Assembly (NCBI GenBank): GCA_024704765.1
Contig: JAKMXF010000144.1
Location: forward strand, 732,184-796,183
DNA from: Oopsacas minuta
Taxonomy: Eukaryota; Porifera; Hexactinellida; Lyssacinosida; Leucopsacidae
Direction: 5' to 3'
DNA length: 64,000 bases
In this document: positions 1-10,089 of the stretch, one piece after another
How positions within the stretch are numbered: position 1 is the stretch's first letter
Layout of the letters: each line of letters begins with the position of its first letter
Position numbers and translations under genes: made by a program
Notes under the pieces: generated by a model
What the model saw: the letters and a program-made list of their open reading frames with translations, nothing else
Told to the model about the DNA's origin: nothing
Databases searched by the model: none

Positions 1-859
1 ATCTAACCTCATCCACCTTATCTACACCACAATTAATGCGTTCACTATTTATGCCATCAAAAATGCTGAAATAGAACTGACATAGATTTGAGAATGTTTC
101 GCAAGTCTATTTCTGGCCACCACATTGAATTAATCATGAGTTAATTTCGAATAGGCCCATCTGTTAGGTATTGACTTGGCTTCACAAACATTTGAATAAA
201 TACCCCACTCACTTTGATACCTTGTTTGTTTTTCACAATTCATTCAACTTCCTACTTCTTCAACACCTGTAGTACCACTCCTGAGTGTATTACTCTAATT
301 GCTTTTACCAGGAAATTCTGAGGTATTTTATAGCTACGATTATTAGTGGGACACTTTACATTCACATATCACCTTAGTTGAATTGCAAATATTGTATAAT
401 TATAATTTTATGTACACATCATATACGTGTTACATTATGAAATCATTATAAGATTACATAGTGAATTTTTTCTAATATATCGCACTGAGAATGTGACGTC
501 ATCACGTTTATGTATCGGTAAAGACAGATTCAGTGTATTTTCTCAATGTGATTCGAATAGAAAACCTACATAAGGGGTGTTCAAAAGCTACGTGACGCTT
601 CATAGGGTACTACAGGTAGTTGTAGCTAAGTGATATGATAGCAATACTGCTTGAAGGGTGTTGAATTTGTAGAAATTTCCGCTACAACTTCATTAGATAA
701 AGTGTGAATATGCCAAAATTATCAAATTTCATAAGAATATCTACGATTCCTTGGGTATTGGGTATAAATACTAATCCTCTTAAATCTTAACAATATAACA
801 CTTTTTAATAATCTCCCAGTTTGATTGTATAGGATCAGTGAAACCAGGTACTAGTTAGC
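1..859. other. No gene recognised; upstream region of UBC9
   Basis: AT-rich DNA with stops in all frames and no protein family I recognise. The last part (about 780-859) is the promoter or 5' UTR of the UBC9 gene. A pyrimidine-rich stretch ending in TATAG near 832 resembles a 3' splice site, so a 5' UTR intron is possible but not shown. Confidence 0.5.
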
Positions 860-1348
860 ATGTCCGGTATTGCACTAGGTCGCCTCAGAGAAGAGAGGAA
901 AGCTTGGCGGAAAGACCATCCATTCGGTTTCATCGCAAGACCAACAAAAGCACCAGATGGGGATGGATCTCTCAATTTAATGTTATGGGAGTGTGCAATT
1001 CCAGGTAAGCAAGGAACTGACTGGGAAGATGGCTTGTTCAAAATTAAAATGACATTCAAAGACGACTACCCTTCCTCGCCCCCTAAATGCAAATTCGATC
1101 CCCCACTCTTCCATCCAAACGTCTACCCGTCCGGTACGGTATGTCTCTCGCTGCTCGACGAAGACAAAGACTGGAAGCCTGCTGTAACTATAAAACAGAT
1201 TCTGCTTGGAATACAAGAGTTATTGGACTCACCCAACATTAAAGATCCCGCCCAGGCTGAAGCTTATGTTGTGTTCACACAGAACAAAGAAGATTATACC
1301 CGAAGAATAAAGGAACAAGCCAAGAAGTTCAAACCTCTGCCTTCATAA
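860..1348 (+). CDS. UBE2I: SUMO-conjugating E2 enzyme UBC9
   Basis: A 162-residue single-exon protein that is clearly UBC9, the only E2 for SUMO. It takes SUMO from the SAE1/SAE2 E1 and passes it to lysines in psi-K-x-E sites, mostly in the nucleus. The N-terminus [20 protein letters not shown] is the typical SUMO- and E1-binding helix. The HPN motif lies at residues 85-87 and the catalytic cysteine at 95 in [14 protein letters not shown]. The UBC9-specific insert EDKDW, which separates it from ubiquitin E2s, is present. Family length is about 158; the extra residues come from a two-residue insertion near 35 and a slightly longer C-terminus. The start matches the conserved family N-terminus. 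No introns are seen, although the gene is multi-exon in most animals. Confidence 0.97.
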   Translation: MSGIALGRLREERKAWRKDHPFGFIARPTKAPDGDGSLNLMLWECAIPGKQGTDWEDGLFKIKMTFKDDYPSSPPKCKFDPPLFHPNVYPSGTVCLSLLDEDKDWKPAVTIKQILLGIQELLDSPNIKDPAQAEAYVVFTQNKEDYTRRIKEQAKKFKPLPS

Positions 1349-1784
1349 GTTATTTTTAGTACTGCCTCTATGTACTTCTCTCTGTCCTTAATTGATAGTT
1401 GTAAAGTTGAAATAATGATCACGCTCGCGTTCCACCTTTTTGCATTCGGTATATGTCTCCTAATGCTAATCCCCATTCGATTCCTTATCAAATGGAAATT
1501 TAGATATAATTGTTAGTATAATTTAATTACTGTAAGTACAATGCTAATGTATCTAATATTAGTGTTTAATGTGTTAATCAGCTGGGAAGAGGTTCAATGT
1601 GTTAGATTTAGTAATTTACATAAACATATACGGTATAGTGAATTATACAAAGGGCTATGTTACTATATTGTCCAATTCTAATTCATATATGTTTAATGCT
1701 GTAGTAATAGCTAAAAGTTGGTAGAATTGTCTATACTGTGATTTTGTGTATCATATACACACACACAATATATTCGTAATTAGA
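1349..1784. other. Intergenic; 3' flank of UBC9
   Basis: AT-rich, no coding signal. A short run of alternating A/C (cacacacac) lies near 1757-1766, just before the NHL gene start. Nothing else recognised. Confidence 0.5.
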
Positions 1785-3019
1785 ATGGCAAACTTAAGAG
1801 TAGATGAGAGAGACGAGTTTCTCTCGCATCTAGAATCTGTTCGTTCGAAATTATAGGTAGATTCTATCGAGCTCGCAGACTTCTCCAAGAGAGAGAAGAA
1901 GTTCTGTTATTTCAGCTGGATGAGATAAAGGATTCTTACAAACAGCAACTTGTTAGAAATGAACAGAGAAGAGAGCTTTTAGCTACCAGAGAAAATTTAC
2001 AATCCTTTCTTAAAGGTAATCAAAATCAAGAGACTCTACTTGCAATGCTAGCTCCTCTTGAAGATAAACTGAGAGAAATGGAAGGGGGAATAGAAGAACT
2101 ACAAGTAATTAAACTGAATTGGAGCAGGGAAGGAGAACTAGAAAGTTTATTAAAAGACATAGGTACCTTCAAATTGAGCAAAGCGATAGATAGAGATTAT
2201 ACTAGAAAGGGCATTCCTGTACTTACAGCTTGTAAATACAGATTAAAGACTACTCAGTTCGGAGAATTTAATTGGCCCACTGTTATTGCAATACAACCTA
2301 AAACTGACAACTTATACATAGCTGATACTTTTAATCACCGTGTACAAGTTTTCAATAAATCTTGTGAATTTGTCATGTCTTTTTCAACTTTAATGGATCA
2401 CCCTATTGGCATTTGTTTTCACGGAAGTAAGATACTTGTTACTCAATTCGTCGGTAATATCGTCAATATGTATACAACAGATGGTGAACTAGTAATGTCA
2501 ATAGGAAGTAGAGGAGAGAAAGAACTTGAATTTGAACATCCTTTGAGAATCTGTATTTCTGAATGCACGACTAAGATTTATATTTGCGATTACGGAAATG
2601 ATAGAGTTCAGGTTTTAAATAGTGACTTCACGTTTAATTCTTTTATGTTTCGGACCAAGCCTAGAGACGTTAAAGCTAGAGGAGATCAGATATATATTCT
2701 CAATGAGAATAATCCCTGCCTTCATGTGTACAACTATGAACATCAGTTAATTAGAGATTTGATTTCTTTTGGCAATGAAACGAGTCAAATTTATAGTTCT
2801 GATCATTTCTGTATTGATCACAATTCAAACATTCTGATTTCAGATAGAAAAAATTGTTGTGTGGTTGTGTTTAACAAAATCGGCAACATCATTCACAAAT
2901 TCGGGAGAAGAGGAAGCAAACCTGGCGATTTGATCGATCCACGAGGGATTGTAATAGATAGAGAAGGCAGGATAATAGTAGCATCTCTAAATCCTGACAA
3001 TTGTATACAGTTCTTTTGA
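1785..3019 (+). pseudogene. Coiled-coil/NHL-repeat protein, frameshifted near its N-terminus
   Basis: A paralogue of the intact gene at 30159-31406. From the ATG at 1785 the frame reads MANLRVDERDEFLSHLESVR and then hits TAG at 1854-1856. The matching coding sequence resumes in another frame at 1859 (RFYRARRLLQERE, against RFSSAQRLLQERE in the paralogue) and stays open to 3019. Comparing the two genes, one base is missing between about 1850 and 1859. Downstream come a coiled coil (to about nucleotide 2130) and an NHL beta-propeller with several repeats, for example NHRVQVFN and NDRVQVLN. The architecture resembles TRIM-NHL proteins without RING or B-box. A shorter product could start at the internal ATG at 2045 (324 residues), keeping the propeller and part of the coiled coil. 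It may be a young pseudogene, a truncated functional gene or a base-calling error. Confidence 0.75.
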
Positions 3020-3404
3020 TATAGTAGTAAGTGTGTATATTACTGAACATTCAATGATAATGTACTTAGTTCATGTAATTGTACAATTCTTAATTCCTAA
3101 AATTGCACATATTTACATTCGCATTTCACCAGGTGCACACATAGCAGAATATCATGAAACTTTTTAGTGCAGCTCCTATAGGGAAGTTGGCATGGATGAC
3201 TGGCTGTAACACGTTCCTTGGATCCTGCGAAATCGAGCAATTCGATTAAAATTAAAATTGCCACAGACTAGCTTACGGACAGGGAGATTATTCGAAGTGA
3301 AAATTGTTCACTCTCGACCCCAAATTCTATGAAATGTCTTCACTAAATTACTAAAACATAATTATTTAGTTACTATTGTAATTACTAATTTTACTTGAAG
3401 TGAG
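3020..3404. other. Intergenic between NHL gene and SDR copy 1
   Basis: No coding signal or recognised repeat. Similarity to the upstream flank of SDR copy 2 begins only about six bases before the ATG (agtgag), so the promoters of the SDR copies are not shared. Confidence 0.5.
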
Positions 3405-4229
3405 ATGGCTAGTATATTACCAGGTAAGAAGATAGCACTAGTGACTGGGGGAGGAAGTGGTATAGGCAGAACTACTGCTGTCAAGTTCTCTATAAACGGA
3501 TACAATGTGATAGTAGCAGACATTGATAAGAAATCAGCTGATCAGACTGTAGAATTATTGAAAACAGAAGGATTAGCTGTTGAGGTTGATGTCACAATTG
3601 AATCTCAGGTGGAGGCAATGGTGAAAGCAGGTGTGGATAGGTTTGGTAGAATTGATGCCTGTTTTAATAATGCTGGGATTAACTGTAGCCATGCTGATAT
3701 ATCTAATGTATCTTATGAAGTTTTCTCAAAGGTCATGGATGTAAACGTAATAGGAACATTTCTATGCATGAAGCATGAACTAAAACAATTTCTACAACAA
3801 GAACCGTTAGAAATAGAGTTAGATAATAGTGTAGTAGATCCTAACGTTAGTGAGGCTCTACTAGCTAAATCGGCTCCTAAGCCAGTTAGAGGATATATTG
3901 TTAATATGAGTAGTATAGCTGGTGTTATGGGTGTTAGATTTATCTCTCCGTATGTAGCGTCTAAATGGGCAGTTGTGGGGTTGACAAAAGCCGCGGGACA
4001 AGAATACGCCTCTAGCGGTATTCTAATTAACTGCATTTGTCCAGCATTCACGGCCAGTAAGATGTCAGAACAGTTTAGTGATAGACTTAAAGGCAGTATA
4101 ATATCTAGGATGGGTGTAGGGAGGTTCTGTACAGCTGCTGAGTTAGCAGAGATAGTCATATGGTTGTGTTCTGGGAAATGTACTTTCATGGCTGGAGAGG
4201 TTATCACCATCAGTGGGAGTTCTGTATAG
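3405..4229 (+). CDS. Short-chain dehydrogenase/reductase (SDR copy 1)
   Basis: A 274-residue classical SDR. The NAD(P)-binding glycine motif TGGGSGIG is at residues 14-21, an acidic residue ends beta 2 (VADID, about 38-41), NNAG is at 88-91, the catalytic serine is in NMSS near 169, and YxxxK is Y183-K187 in SPYVASKWAV. It should oxidise or reduce a carbonyl or alcohol substrate; the substrate cannot be told from sequence. The aspartate after beta 2 favours NAD(H), which is inference. Residues about 131-163 form an acidic insertion (QQEPLEIELDNSVVDPNVSE) not found in the typical 250-residue fold. Two relatives lie at 12449-13273 and 13986-14817, with blocks of near-identity that suggest gene conversion. 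Single exon, start conserved in all copies. Confidence 0.93.
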   Translation: MASILPGKKIALVTGGGSGIGRTTAVKFSINGYNVIVADIDKKSADQTVELLKTEGLAVEVDVTIESQVEAMVKAGVDRFGRIDACFNNAGINCSHADISNVSYEVFSKVMDVNVIGTFLCMKHELKQFLQQEPLEIELDNSVVDPNVSEALLAKSAPKPVRGYIVNMSSIAGVMGVRFISPYVASKWAVVGLTKAAGQEYASSGILINCICPAFTASKMSEQFSDRLKGSIISRMGVGRFCTAAELAEIVIWLCSGKCTFMAGEVITISGSSV

Positions 4230-4728
4230 CTAATGGACTTTACTCGTATACATGTAGGGTAAATTTGATATTATTATTTTTAAGATTACATTTTCAGATT
4301 TGAGTATTCTGTTTACTTTATATGATTAACCATTTGCTTACAGCTGAGTACTGTTTTTTATCCTGATTATCTTTGCAACGAATCAGAAACTACGAAATAC
4401 AATGTTACTTCGTTGATATGAACACCAACGGACAGTCAAATTTTGTTTGCCTTATCTGGAGTAATACCATTTGGATATCCATTGTAGGGACCTGATTATT
4501 TGCGAATATTTGTTCGCCTTATCTGGAAATTCGTATTAACGAGGTTCCACGGTAGCAATAAATACAGTGGAACTCGGATAAGACGTATCCTTCGGCTGGA
4601 ACTACCCGAGTATACGTCTTATCCGTCATATCTGAATTCTACAATAATAAGATAAATATAAATTGCTCTTAAGCTAAAGGTATGATGTGATATGAAATTT
4701 TGATGATTTTATTGAGAATTCATTAGTA
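4230..4728. repeat. Intergenic with TIR-like inverted repeat (Tc1/mariner-pogo-like remnant)
   Basis: No gene. A perfect 14-bp inverted repeat, CGGATAAGACGTAT at 4575-4588 and its complement at 4612-4625, encloses 23 bases. It is preceded by TACAGTGGAACT (4564-4575), like the ends of pogo/Tigger-type elements. Just upstream, the block ending in TCGTATTAACGAGGTTCCAC (4530-4549) reads in reverse as another such end. A related fragment lies near 32160-32200. Probably overlapping remnants of small non-autonomous DNA transposons. Confidence 0.5.
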
Positions 4729-5412
4729 ATGGCGTTCAGAGAAGTAGAAACAGATCCACTCCTACATCCCACTAATTACAGTGACCAATCTGATCAACCT
4801 GTAGAAGATAACGTAATACAGGATAAGCTGGACTCTTTAGATGTTAAGCGAGAAGAATATGAGTATCTAATTGGCCAGGGAGTAAAGCTTCTGGAAAAGC
4901 CGAATATATTAGCAAAGAAACTAAAGATAGATATAGATAAAGCCACAAAGATTATTCAAACTATCAAATCGTTTCAAAGTGATTCTCATGGTTCACAAGC
5001 TAATCTCATGTCTGATTTTAGGAAAATAGCTAAGTGTTTGAAAGAAAATCCTGATGAAGACGATCCTGAAGATTTATCGTTACTCTGTGGGGTTGAAGTA
5101 GGTATTGTTTATAGATTTTTTGAATCACAACCACTTGGCGCTAACCAAAAGGCTGCAATAAAGGAGAAATTTAATATAGGGAATTCTGTCCCTGATATTG
5201 CGAAGTTGTTAGGGCTGTCAAATCGAAAAGTTAAGAAACATGTAGAAAGCACATTTCTAACATTTACTTGTGAAGAAGGGGAGAGAAGTTTGCAAATCAT
5301 ACAGAAATATAAAAGTATTGAAATTCCTAAACTACGTGAATCGGTTATTTCTAATGACCTCAAATTTCGAAATGATATTTATAAAATTCCAGAAAAGGAA
5401 AAAAAATTGTAA
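4729..5412 (+). CDS. Very large GTPase/vWA gene, block 1 (N-terminal part)
   Basis: The first of four overlapping frames that together look like one gene of about 2,200 codons. This block encodes about 227 residues, acidic and helical, with no domain I recognise. A stretch near residues 150-175 (IKEKFNIGNSVPDIAKLLGL) resembles a helix-turn-helix or small helical repeat. The frame ends at TAA 5410-5412, directly after a run of eight adenines (5399-5406). Frame 3 (positions divisible by 3) is open across this point and continues as KIVKEYFQKFAESRSFFDCD into block 2, so one extra A, or a -1 ribosomal shift on A AAA AAA, would join them. The start at 4729 is the first ATG; no homology supports it. 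Confidence 0.6.
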   Translation: MAFREVETDPLLHPTNYSDQSDQPVEDNVIQDKLDSLDVKREEYEYLIGQGVKLLEKPNILAKKLKIDIDKATKIIQTIKSFQSDSHGSQANLMSDFRKIAKCLKENPDEDDPEDLSLLCGVEVGIVYRFFESQPLGANQKAAIKEKFNIGNSVPDIAKLLGLSNRKVKKHVESTFLTFTCEEGERSLQIIQKYKSIEIPKLRESVISNDLKFRNDIYKIPEKEKKL

Positions 5413-6641
5413 AAGAATATTTTCAAAAATTTGCAGAGTCGAGATCTTTCTTTGATTGTGATATGAAACTAACCATGGATGATATTTCTCTAATTAACCA
5501 GAGTAATAACTGTGATAACATAGAACATATCAGTAATAGAATACAAAAAGTAGAGACAGTTATAAGAGAATATCTTGAACAATACCAACCAAACCAGGTA
5601 GTTACAAATTTCTGTACAGAATTGCAAAAAGAGAAAATTCAACAAGTTGTAACTGATTTTGGAGAAGATAAACTAACTTTTCATTCTTATAGAATGATAA
5701 TTTCTAACTCATTCGAAAGCATGATAGATGATGCGAAAGAAAATGAAACTCCTAGGGATGTGTTCAGGCAGGTGTTACCGCTAGCTTTCTATTATCTTAA
5801 ATGCAGTCTCCCTTTCGAAGATATCACACAAATAATAGCCAATGCTAGCAATCTCATACTCACTACTCACGATCTGTTCCATATAATATTTCAATTATCA
5901 GAACCAGTTTTAAGAGGTTTCTGCATTGAACATTACTCATTCAGTAATTCTGTTCCTTTCTATTACCCGATACTACCCAGTAAATCATTGAAACAAAAAG
6001 ACACAAAATTTGCTATCTGTAAAGAGCTATGGTATTCTCTGCAGCAGTTCAATGGATTGGTTTCATTCGGACTGGGGAGAGCTGGTTGGAATCCTGTTGG
6101 AAAATCTTATTTACTCGATTTTATCTTTGAGACAGATTTTGTTAAAGGAAATCCTCAAAACAGTACTTTTCATTTCAATTCTATTGATATTCAAATGACT
6201 AAAAATTTGTTTGGAAAAATGAAAAATACATCTGATGCTGAATCTATCAAATGGGCTTATATTGACTGTCATAGACAAACCAATCATACAATCCTTAAAA
6301 TCATTTGTCAACACTTGGATATTGCGTTAGTTCATATAACAAATGATGATTTTATGAATAACAAGTCAGAATTAAATTCAGATATTAAACGTTTATTGGG
6401 ATCCGTTAAACACTGTTATTATCTTGTCAGAGATTACAAAGATACTAAAGTAAAAATAGAAAGTGTCCAGCGTGGGTCTACATATGAAAAGTATTATTTC
6501 ATTCCTAATCTGACCAGACAAGACACTAATAGCCATTCTGTTAGAAAATCTTTGAAAGAACTCGGCTACGAAATATTACATCTCAAAAATCCAAAAGTTG
6601 ATCGGAAGTGGATTTCTAGACTCCGTGATGCCGAAGGATGA
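5403..6641 (+). CDS. Very large GTPase/vWA gene, block 2
   Basis: An open frame from 5403 with no natural start at its beginning; the first ATG in frame is 5463. It reads through the region that in VLIG/GVIN/URGCP-type proteins precedes the G domain. I see no catalytic motif, only helical sequence with a segment about a lost partner domain (for example GLGRAGWNPVGKSYLLDFIF, near 6067-6126, which looks like a degenerate P-loop region). It ends at TGA 6639-6641. Block 3 is open in the next frame from 6556, so a +1 shift somewhere in 6556-6641 is needed. The coding sense of block 3 becomes convincing around VMPKDDYQLVDILSDKRL. Weak recognition by itself; the assignment rests on position between blocks 1 and 3. 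Confidence 0.55.
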   Translation, partial: KIVKEYFQKFAESRSFFDCDMKLTMDDISLINQSNNCDNIEHISNRIQKVETVIREYLEQYQPNQVVTNFCTELQKEKIQQVVTDFGEDKLTFHSYRMIISNSFESMIDDAKENETPRDVFRQVLPLAFYYLKCSLPFEDITQIIANASNLILTTHDLFHIIFQLSEPVLRGFCIEHYSFSNSVPFYYPILPSKSLKQKDTKFAICKELWYSLQQFNGLVSFGLGRAGWNPVGKSYLLDFIFETDFVKGNPQNSTFHFNSIDIQMTKNLFGKMKNTSDAESIKWAYIDCHRQTNHTILKIICQHLDIALVHITNDDFMNNKSELNSDIKRLLGSVKHCYYLVRDYKDTKVKIESVQRGSTYEKYYFIPNLTRQDTNSHSVRKSLKELGYEILHLKNPKVDRKWISRLRDAEG

Positions 6642-9600
6642 TTATCAACTAGTAGATATTCTATCGGATAAACGTTTAATTAAACGAATCACGGATCAAG
6701 TTTGTCGTCAAGCTTTAACTTGTAGTCAAGTTGAGGTCTCCTTTTTGAACTATTATCCACTGTTCGTTAACTTTATGCGGTTTTACTACGCAGCTCTCTA
6801 CGAAACAGATCAAGGCACTATTGATAATCTTAACATGGAAAGTGCTCAGCTTGCAAAGAAATTGCGTAATGCTAAAATCAGAAATGTTGTGCACGATTTC
6901 AAGGAGATTATCTCTAGAGAGAATTCAGCATTACTTTTGTGGAAACTGTCACAAGAACTTTCAATTCTCTCAAAGCAACACTCACAGTCTGGCAATGATA
7001 CTCACGTACAAAAGAGCTCTAGATACAGTCTGGAAATATTTTGGAGAGAAGCTTTACTTTCGATTAAGTATGGAAGCTTCATTGATGAAGGAAGTAAGCG
7101 ATTTAGAGAAGATTTCGCATTTAGTTATGGCAATCATGTAGAAAGAGGAGAACCATTTGAGTTGATCGATGGTGATAATCTTCGTTTTTTTAGTAAAGAA
7201 ATTGACAATATGTTATTCGATTTATATCAGAAACAGATACAAGACTTAGAAAAAATAAATGAAGGCAAACATGTATTGATAAAGCAGGCCCCGATTGTGG
7301 TGAGTATATTTGGACCACAAAGCTCTGGAAAATCAACGTTATTAAACTACTGCTTTGGCTGTAAGTTCCTAACCAGTGCTGGCAGGTGTACCAGAGGAAT
7401 TTATGCTTCTCTCTCCCAATTGAGCAGAACTGTTGCCCTCACCAACCAGTTCCTTATCTTAGATACGGAGGGTTTAGATGGAATTGAGAGATCGAACGTC
7501 AGCGACAAATCTCATATTCATTTTGACAGGACGATGGTTCTATTCTGCCTTGCTGTATCTCAAGTTGTAATTATAAATGTGAAAGGAGATATTGGTAGTG
7601 AAATGCAGAATTTGTTACAAATATGTGCATATTCTTTGAACAAACTGAATGTTAGGAAAGTAGCAGCTCCCAAAATATTCTTTGTTTTGAATCAACAAGC
7701 TGACCCTGATCCAGACAAACATTTAGACTCTATCAATATTTTGATGGAGAAATTGAGTAGAGAGTCTAACTTGATTGATTTAGAGGGAGTTAAGATTTCA
7801 GATTTAATTCATGTGTCGAGAGAAAATTTGTTTATTCTCCCTTCTGCATTTAACTCAGAACAGATGAATAGGCCAGGTGCAAAGCTTTTCGATTCAGAAG
7901 TGATAAAATTATCTCCAACTATTACTTTTGCTAATAAATGTGCGGAATTACGACTTGCGATCATTGACCAACTGGATAATATGCCAATAGATGATAGAAC
8001 ACCTTTCCAAACCATGAGCGAGTGGATGGATATGTCAGGGACCATTTGGGACACTATTATCAAATATCAAGATATTGTTAAGTACAGAAACGTTGAAGAA
8101 ATGATATGTTGTAATCTACTAAGGGAAATATTGTCTGAATTAATGGGGGAGCACATTTATTGTCACAAACAGGAATTTCTTGCGATTATAGAACAATTGT
8201 CAATTGAAATTCAAAAAATAGAAATTTTAGGTGATGCTGAAAGCTTACTTTATAAATTTATGCTCAAATTCGATGAAACCTTCTTTCCACGTCAAGAGGC
8301 TTGTTTCAGAGCATTTACCACTCGATGTCAAAATTCCAAAAAGCTAAAGAAGATGGATATTATTTGTGATGAATCTAAGTCCAATTTATCTCGACTGATT
8401 TATATGGAGAAGAAAATCTATGAAGATAAACTCAAATTCCAAATTAAAGCGGTTTTGATTGAAATCATGTTGTCAGAGGGTATGAAGAGGTTTCAAGAAG
8501 CAATTACCATTAATGTTGATAAATATGTGGAATTAAAAGTTGAAGAACAGATCAGTGCTTTTGAAGAAACTTGGATAAAATGCTTTGGAAGAGATGACCA
8601 GAAAGAAGAAATGATTGAGCGTGATGATAGCTTCAATAATTTATATTCTCTATTTATGATGGAGTCCAAAACAATGGAGAACAAACAGGCTATCTCTGAA
8701 ACGTTCAATGATTCCAATTTCCAGATGGATACAGTTATTTCTTCTCTTAAGTCACTTATATTGGCTAGATTCATTAACGATCCTGATTCCTTTGAGGGGA
8801 CTGAGCAGTTCATTTATTCATGCAATGAAAGTAATTTTTCAATCAAAAACATGACACCATATATTGGGAAACGTAATTATGAGTATTTATCTCCAGATTC
8901 TCTATTTACGGTCGATAAACAATGGCGGTTCTCTCCACGAAAAATAACTTTGTCAAACTGGGTTCCAAAACAATGTAAATCTCTTGTAAAGTATTGTTCA
9001 GGTTATTATAGCCAACCAGATATAGTTTGGAAAGGACTGGACAGAGTGCGACAAATTCTATTGTTAGCATCTAGCTTAATTGCTCCAGGTAGTATTACTG
9101 AGGAATGTAACAGCTCATGGCAACTATTAATAGACAACATTTCCAAAAGCATTAAAACTTTCACTGATAATGATCCAAATATTTCGCCCGGGACTGTGAA
9201 AGAGATGGTTAATTATCTCTGTTTCCTGTTTAAATTCGTTAACTATGAAATAAACTTCATTCAAGCAAAACTAACGAATGTGGCTGAGAGGACCATTACA
9301 ACTTTAGTATTCGCTTTTGCGTTCGAATCTCTATGGAAAATCAAATTACAGAAACGATCAGAACAAAAAGCTAAAACTGAAGTCAAGAAAGATAATTTTC
9401 GCCAATACTTTCTGCAAAAAATCGAAAATCGCAAAATTATCCGCGAAAACTGGAATCGTGAGAAGATGAAAGAAAGTGATTGTAAAATTTCAGCAAAATT
9501 TGCTCAAGATTTTTTGGAAAGTGTTAAGAGAGGAGTATTAACCGCAGAACAGCTGGAGATTGAAAACTACTTCAATAATAAGAAAGAAATTTTCTCGCAC

Positions 9601-10089
9601 GCAGGCTTACTCTTAACTGCGAATTGTATGTTAATGACTGAACTCGAAAAGGACCCTGAAAGCGAAGTTTCCGATCAGGATAATTTTGTTATTAAGTATA
9701 TCTGTAATCGGAATGATGAACTCAAGAAGATATTCGCAGACAAATGGGCCAAAGTTCAAGATGAGTATTATCTATGTATACTTAGAGAGATTAGAAAGAA
9801 GTTATCAGAAAACATAGAATCATTCAAACAGGTCCTTATCGCATTACTGGATAGTCTCAAACAATCTTCCAACTCATCAAGGAATTCAGAATATCAAGCA
9901 TTCGATTCTGACAGTAACTTTGAGATTGCTGACATTGAAGCATGTAAAGAAATTGATTTTGAAAAGAAAAGAGAGACTCCATTCAAAGCAATGCTTATGT
10001 ATTTGCATAAGTATCTCAACCCACAAGTTACTCCTGGACAATTTCAAGATGTTTTTAAGCAAAACAATATCTTTGAAGTAGATGGGTAA
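6598..10089 (+). CDS. Very large GTPase/vWA gene, block 3: VLIG-type G domain
   Basis: About 1,163 residues carrying the GTPase core. G1 is GPQSSGKST (codons 7312-7338), followed by the VLIG/GBP-like LNYCFG and a RCTRGIY switch. G3 is LDTEGLDG around 7459-7482. FVLNQQADPD near 7684-7710 is the likely G4 region. This matches the VLIG-type G domain of interferon-inducible very large GTPases and URGCP in vertebrates, which have many relatives in invertebrates. The rest is long alpha-helical sequence. The first natural ATG in frame lies downstream of 6598; the frame itself is open from 6556, so the true start is almost certainly upstream in block 1. It ends at TAA 10087-10089 (GAT GGG TAA); the -1 frame is open across this point and leads directly into block 4. 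Confidence 0.8.
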   Translation: MIGSGFLDSVMPKDDYQLVDILSDKRLIKRITDQVCRQALTCSQVEVSFLNYYPLFVNFMRFYYAALYETDQGTIDNLNMESAQLAKKLRNAKIRNVVHDFKEIISRENSALLLWKLSQELSILSKQHSQSGNDTHVQKSSRYSLEIFWREALLSIKYGSFIDEGSKRFREDFAFSYGNHVERGEPFELIDGDNLRFFSKEIDNMLFDLYQKQIQDLEKINEGKHVLIKQAPIVVSIFGPQSSGKSTLLNYCFGCKFLTSAGRCTRGIYASLSQLSRTVALTNQFLILDTEGLDGIERSNVSDKSHIHFDRTMVLFCLAVSQVVIINVKGDIGSEMQNLLQICAYSLNKLNVRKVAAPKIFFVLNQQADPDPDKHLDSINILMEKLSRESNLIDLEGVKISDLIHVSRENLFILPSAFNSEQMNRPGAKLFDSEVIKLSPTITFANKCAELRLAIIDQLDNMPIDDRTPFQTMSEWMDMSGTIWDTIIKYQDIVKYRNVEEMICCNLLREILSELMGEHIYCHKQEFLAIIEQLSIEIQKIEILGDAESLLYKFMLKFDETFFPRQEACFRAFTTRCQNSKKLKKMDIICDESKSNLSRLIYMEKKIYEDKLKFQIKAVLIEIMLSEGMKRFQEAITINVDKYVELKVEEQISAFEETWIKCFGRDDQKEEMIERDDSFNNLYSLFMMESKTMENKQAISETFNDSNFQMDTVISSLKSLILARFINDPDSFEGTEQFIYSCNESNFSIKNMTPYIGKRNYEYLSPDSLFTVDKQWRFSPRKITLSNWVPKQCKSLVKYCSGYYSQPDIVWKGLDRVRQILLLASSLIAPGSITEECNSSWQLLIDNISKSIKTFTDNDPNISPGTVKEMVNYLCFLFKFVNYEINFIQAKLTNVAERTITTLVFAFAFESLWKIKLQKRSEQKAKTEVKKDNFRQYFLQKIENRKIIRENWNREKMKESDCKISAKFAQDFLESVKRGVLTAEQLEIENYFNNKKEIFSHAGLLLTANCMLMTELEKDPESEVSDQDNFVIKYICNRNDELKKIFADKWAKVQDEYYLCILREIRKKLSENIESFKQVLIALLDSLKQSSNSSRNSEYQAFDSDSNFEIADIEACKEIDFEKKRETPFKAMLMYLHKYLNPQVTPGQFQDVFKQNNIFEVDG

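Noticed and set aside
1857-1878. A 22-base GT-AG intron repairing the NHL gene at 1785
   Set aside because: The removed part aligns with coding sequence of the paralogue (RFYRAR versus RFSSAQ), and 22 bases is too short.
5409-5436. A 28-base intron (GTAAAA...TTTGCAG) joining GTPase blocks 1 and 2
   Set aside because: Splicing it gives a frame that meets a stop within a few codons, whereas a simple -1 shift gives an open frame.
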